From assembly GCA_963575745.1 (NCBI GenBank), contig CAUYUJ010003036.1, positions 412,778 to 476,777 of the forward strand: a DNA stretch of 64,000 nt. The letters are read 5' to 3'. Positions 62,946-64,000 of this stretch are shown here, piece after piece. Source of the DNA: Prorocentrum cordatum (taxonomy: Eukaryota; Sar; Dinophyceae; Prorocentrales; Prorocentraceae). Position 1 is the first letter of the stretch. Each line of letters opens with the position of its first letter. The notes under the pieces are model-generated. The model did not search any database. It was not told where the DNA came from and saw nothing but the letters and a program-made list of their open reading frames with translations. Both the position numbers and the translations under genes were made by a program.

Positions 62946-64000
62946 CACTACCAGTACTACAACTGATCCTACTGGTACTACTTCTACTACTACGACTAGG
63001 AGCCGAAGAGGAGGAAGAGGAGGAGGGAGAGAAGGCGATGGGAGGCAAGACAGAAGGCGGTCGTTCACCAGTCTTACACGTAACCGACTCTGTCGACTCA
63101 CACGACGGCGACGTCCTGGACCAGAATGCATGTGGTGTGCGTCGTTGGGGCCCCTCGCCCTGGTGTGAGTCGTTCGGGCCCTTCCTTGTGTGAGTCGTTC
63201 GGGCCCCTCGCCGAACGACTCACACATCGAGGAGGGGCCCGAACGACTCTGTCCAGGAGGGGGGACCCGAACTACTCACACCAGGAGGAGGGGCCCGAAC
63301 GACTCACACCACGAAGAGCCCGAACGACTCACACCACAAGGAGGAGCCCGAACGACTCATACCAGGACGAGGCGCCCGACCCATTCACACCACGAGGAGC
63401 CCGAACGACTCACACCACGACGCGGGCCTCGAACGACTCACACCAGGACGAGGCGCCCGACCCAGTCACACCACGAGGAGCCCGAACGACTCACACCACG
63501 TCGCGGGCCTCGAACGACTCACACCACGAGGAGCCCGAACGAGTCACACCAGGAGGAGGGGCAGCGCTCATACAAGCCCCCCAAAAAGGCCCCCAGAGGT
63601 CCACCATATGGCCCCAAGAGGTCCCCAGATGGCCCACAAGAGGTCCCCAGGAGGCACCACGACGCCTCCATGAGGCCCCAAAGATACCCCCAAGAGGTCC
63701 CCAAGAGGCCCCCAAGAGGCCCCAAGACGCCCCCAAGCAGCCCCCAAGAGGCCCCACGAGGAGCCCGAACGACTCACACCAGGACGAGGGGCCCGAACGA
63801 CTCACACCACGAAGAGCCCGAACGACTCACACCGCAAGGAGGGGCCCGAACGACTCACACCACGAAGAGCCCGAACGACTCACACCAGGACGAGGGGCCC
63901 GAACGACTCACACCAGGGCGACGCGCCCGAACGACTCACACCACGAGCAGCCCGAACGACTCACAACACGAGGAGCCCGAACGACTCACACCAGGAGGGG
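62946..64000. repeat. Further 1.04-kb unit, running to the window edge
   Basis: ACTACAACTGATCCTACTGG at 62956 starts another unit of the same order. The last about 200 bases repeat the CCCGAACGACTCACACCA word beyond the point where earlier units ended. Confidence 0.9.

Overview
The window reads as repeat-dominated nuclear DNA of a eukaryotic protist. The best guess is a dinoflagellate or close relative (inference). The reasons are plant/alveolate-type TTTAGGG telomere-like tracts in the interior of the contig, very GC-rich intergenic DNA built from tandem repeats, a large intronless ORF of a rolling-circle-type (HUH/Helitron-like) family that I recall as abundant in dinoflagellate genomes, and decayed non-LTR, tyrosine-recombinase (YR) and MULE elements. 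I found no bacterial operons, no rRNA or tRNA gene, no CRISPR array and no recognisable single-copy host gene. Bases 26322-26421 are an assembly gap of 100 Ns. Most long ORFs in the window are by-products of repeats that stay open in several frames and are not annotated as genes.

Layout. 1-8.9 kb: GC-rich spacer with microsatellites, two copies of a small MITE-like element (about 5.26-5.44 and 5.97-6.15 kb) and several strong inverted repeats. 8.9-10.7 kb: TAGAG pentamer tracts enclosing a LINE C-terminal scrap and a hydrophobic ORF, then poly-C/poly-G tracts, a 107-bp palindrome and a telomere-like tract. 10.7-17.1 kb: a composite subtelomere-like higher-order repeat, each unit starting with TTTAGGG and a conserved hairpin and usually followed by arrays of a 10-bp GGGAGCGCCT repeat. 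17.2-22.4 kb: a satellite of about 47 units of 111 then 109 bp. 23.05-26.32 kb: the only long intact gene, a Cys-rich protein with a Helitron/Rep-like N-terminal domain, cut by the gap. 26.4-28.5 kb: a minisatellite of about 110 bp. 28.8-29.7 kb: telomere-like and degenerate telomere-like DNA, then poly-G and TAGAG repeats to 31.2 kb. 31.4-36.0 kb: AGCAT repeats, a segmental duplication and a 90-bp satellite. 36-39.8 kb: spacer and a G/C-tract minisatellite family that recurs inverted at 54-55 kb.

39.8-52.6 kb is the mobile-element core. A broken MULE transposase (minus strand) abuts a YR retrotransposon (minus strand, about 43.33-52.58 kb). The YR element carries the split direct repeats A1...B1-A2-B2 that define PAT/Ngaro-type elements, with RT, RNase H, a gag-like ORF and a tyrosine recombinase inside. 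A 5'-truncated LINE with a poly-A tail (plus strand, about 47.83-49.89 kb) is nested in it. Different stop codons and frameshifts interrupt the RT, RNase H, recombinase and MULE genes, so these copies are dead.

52.6-64 kb: purine-rich, GTC, TATG, GGACGAC and TAC microsatellites, diverged dispersed repeats, and from 60 kb a tandem higher-order repeat of about 1.04 kb interleaved with (TAC)n, running to the window edge.
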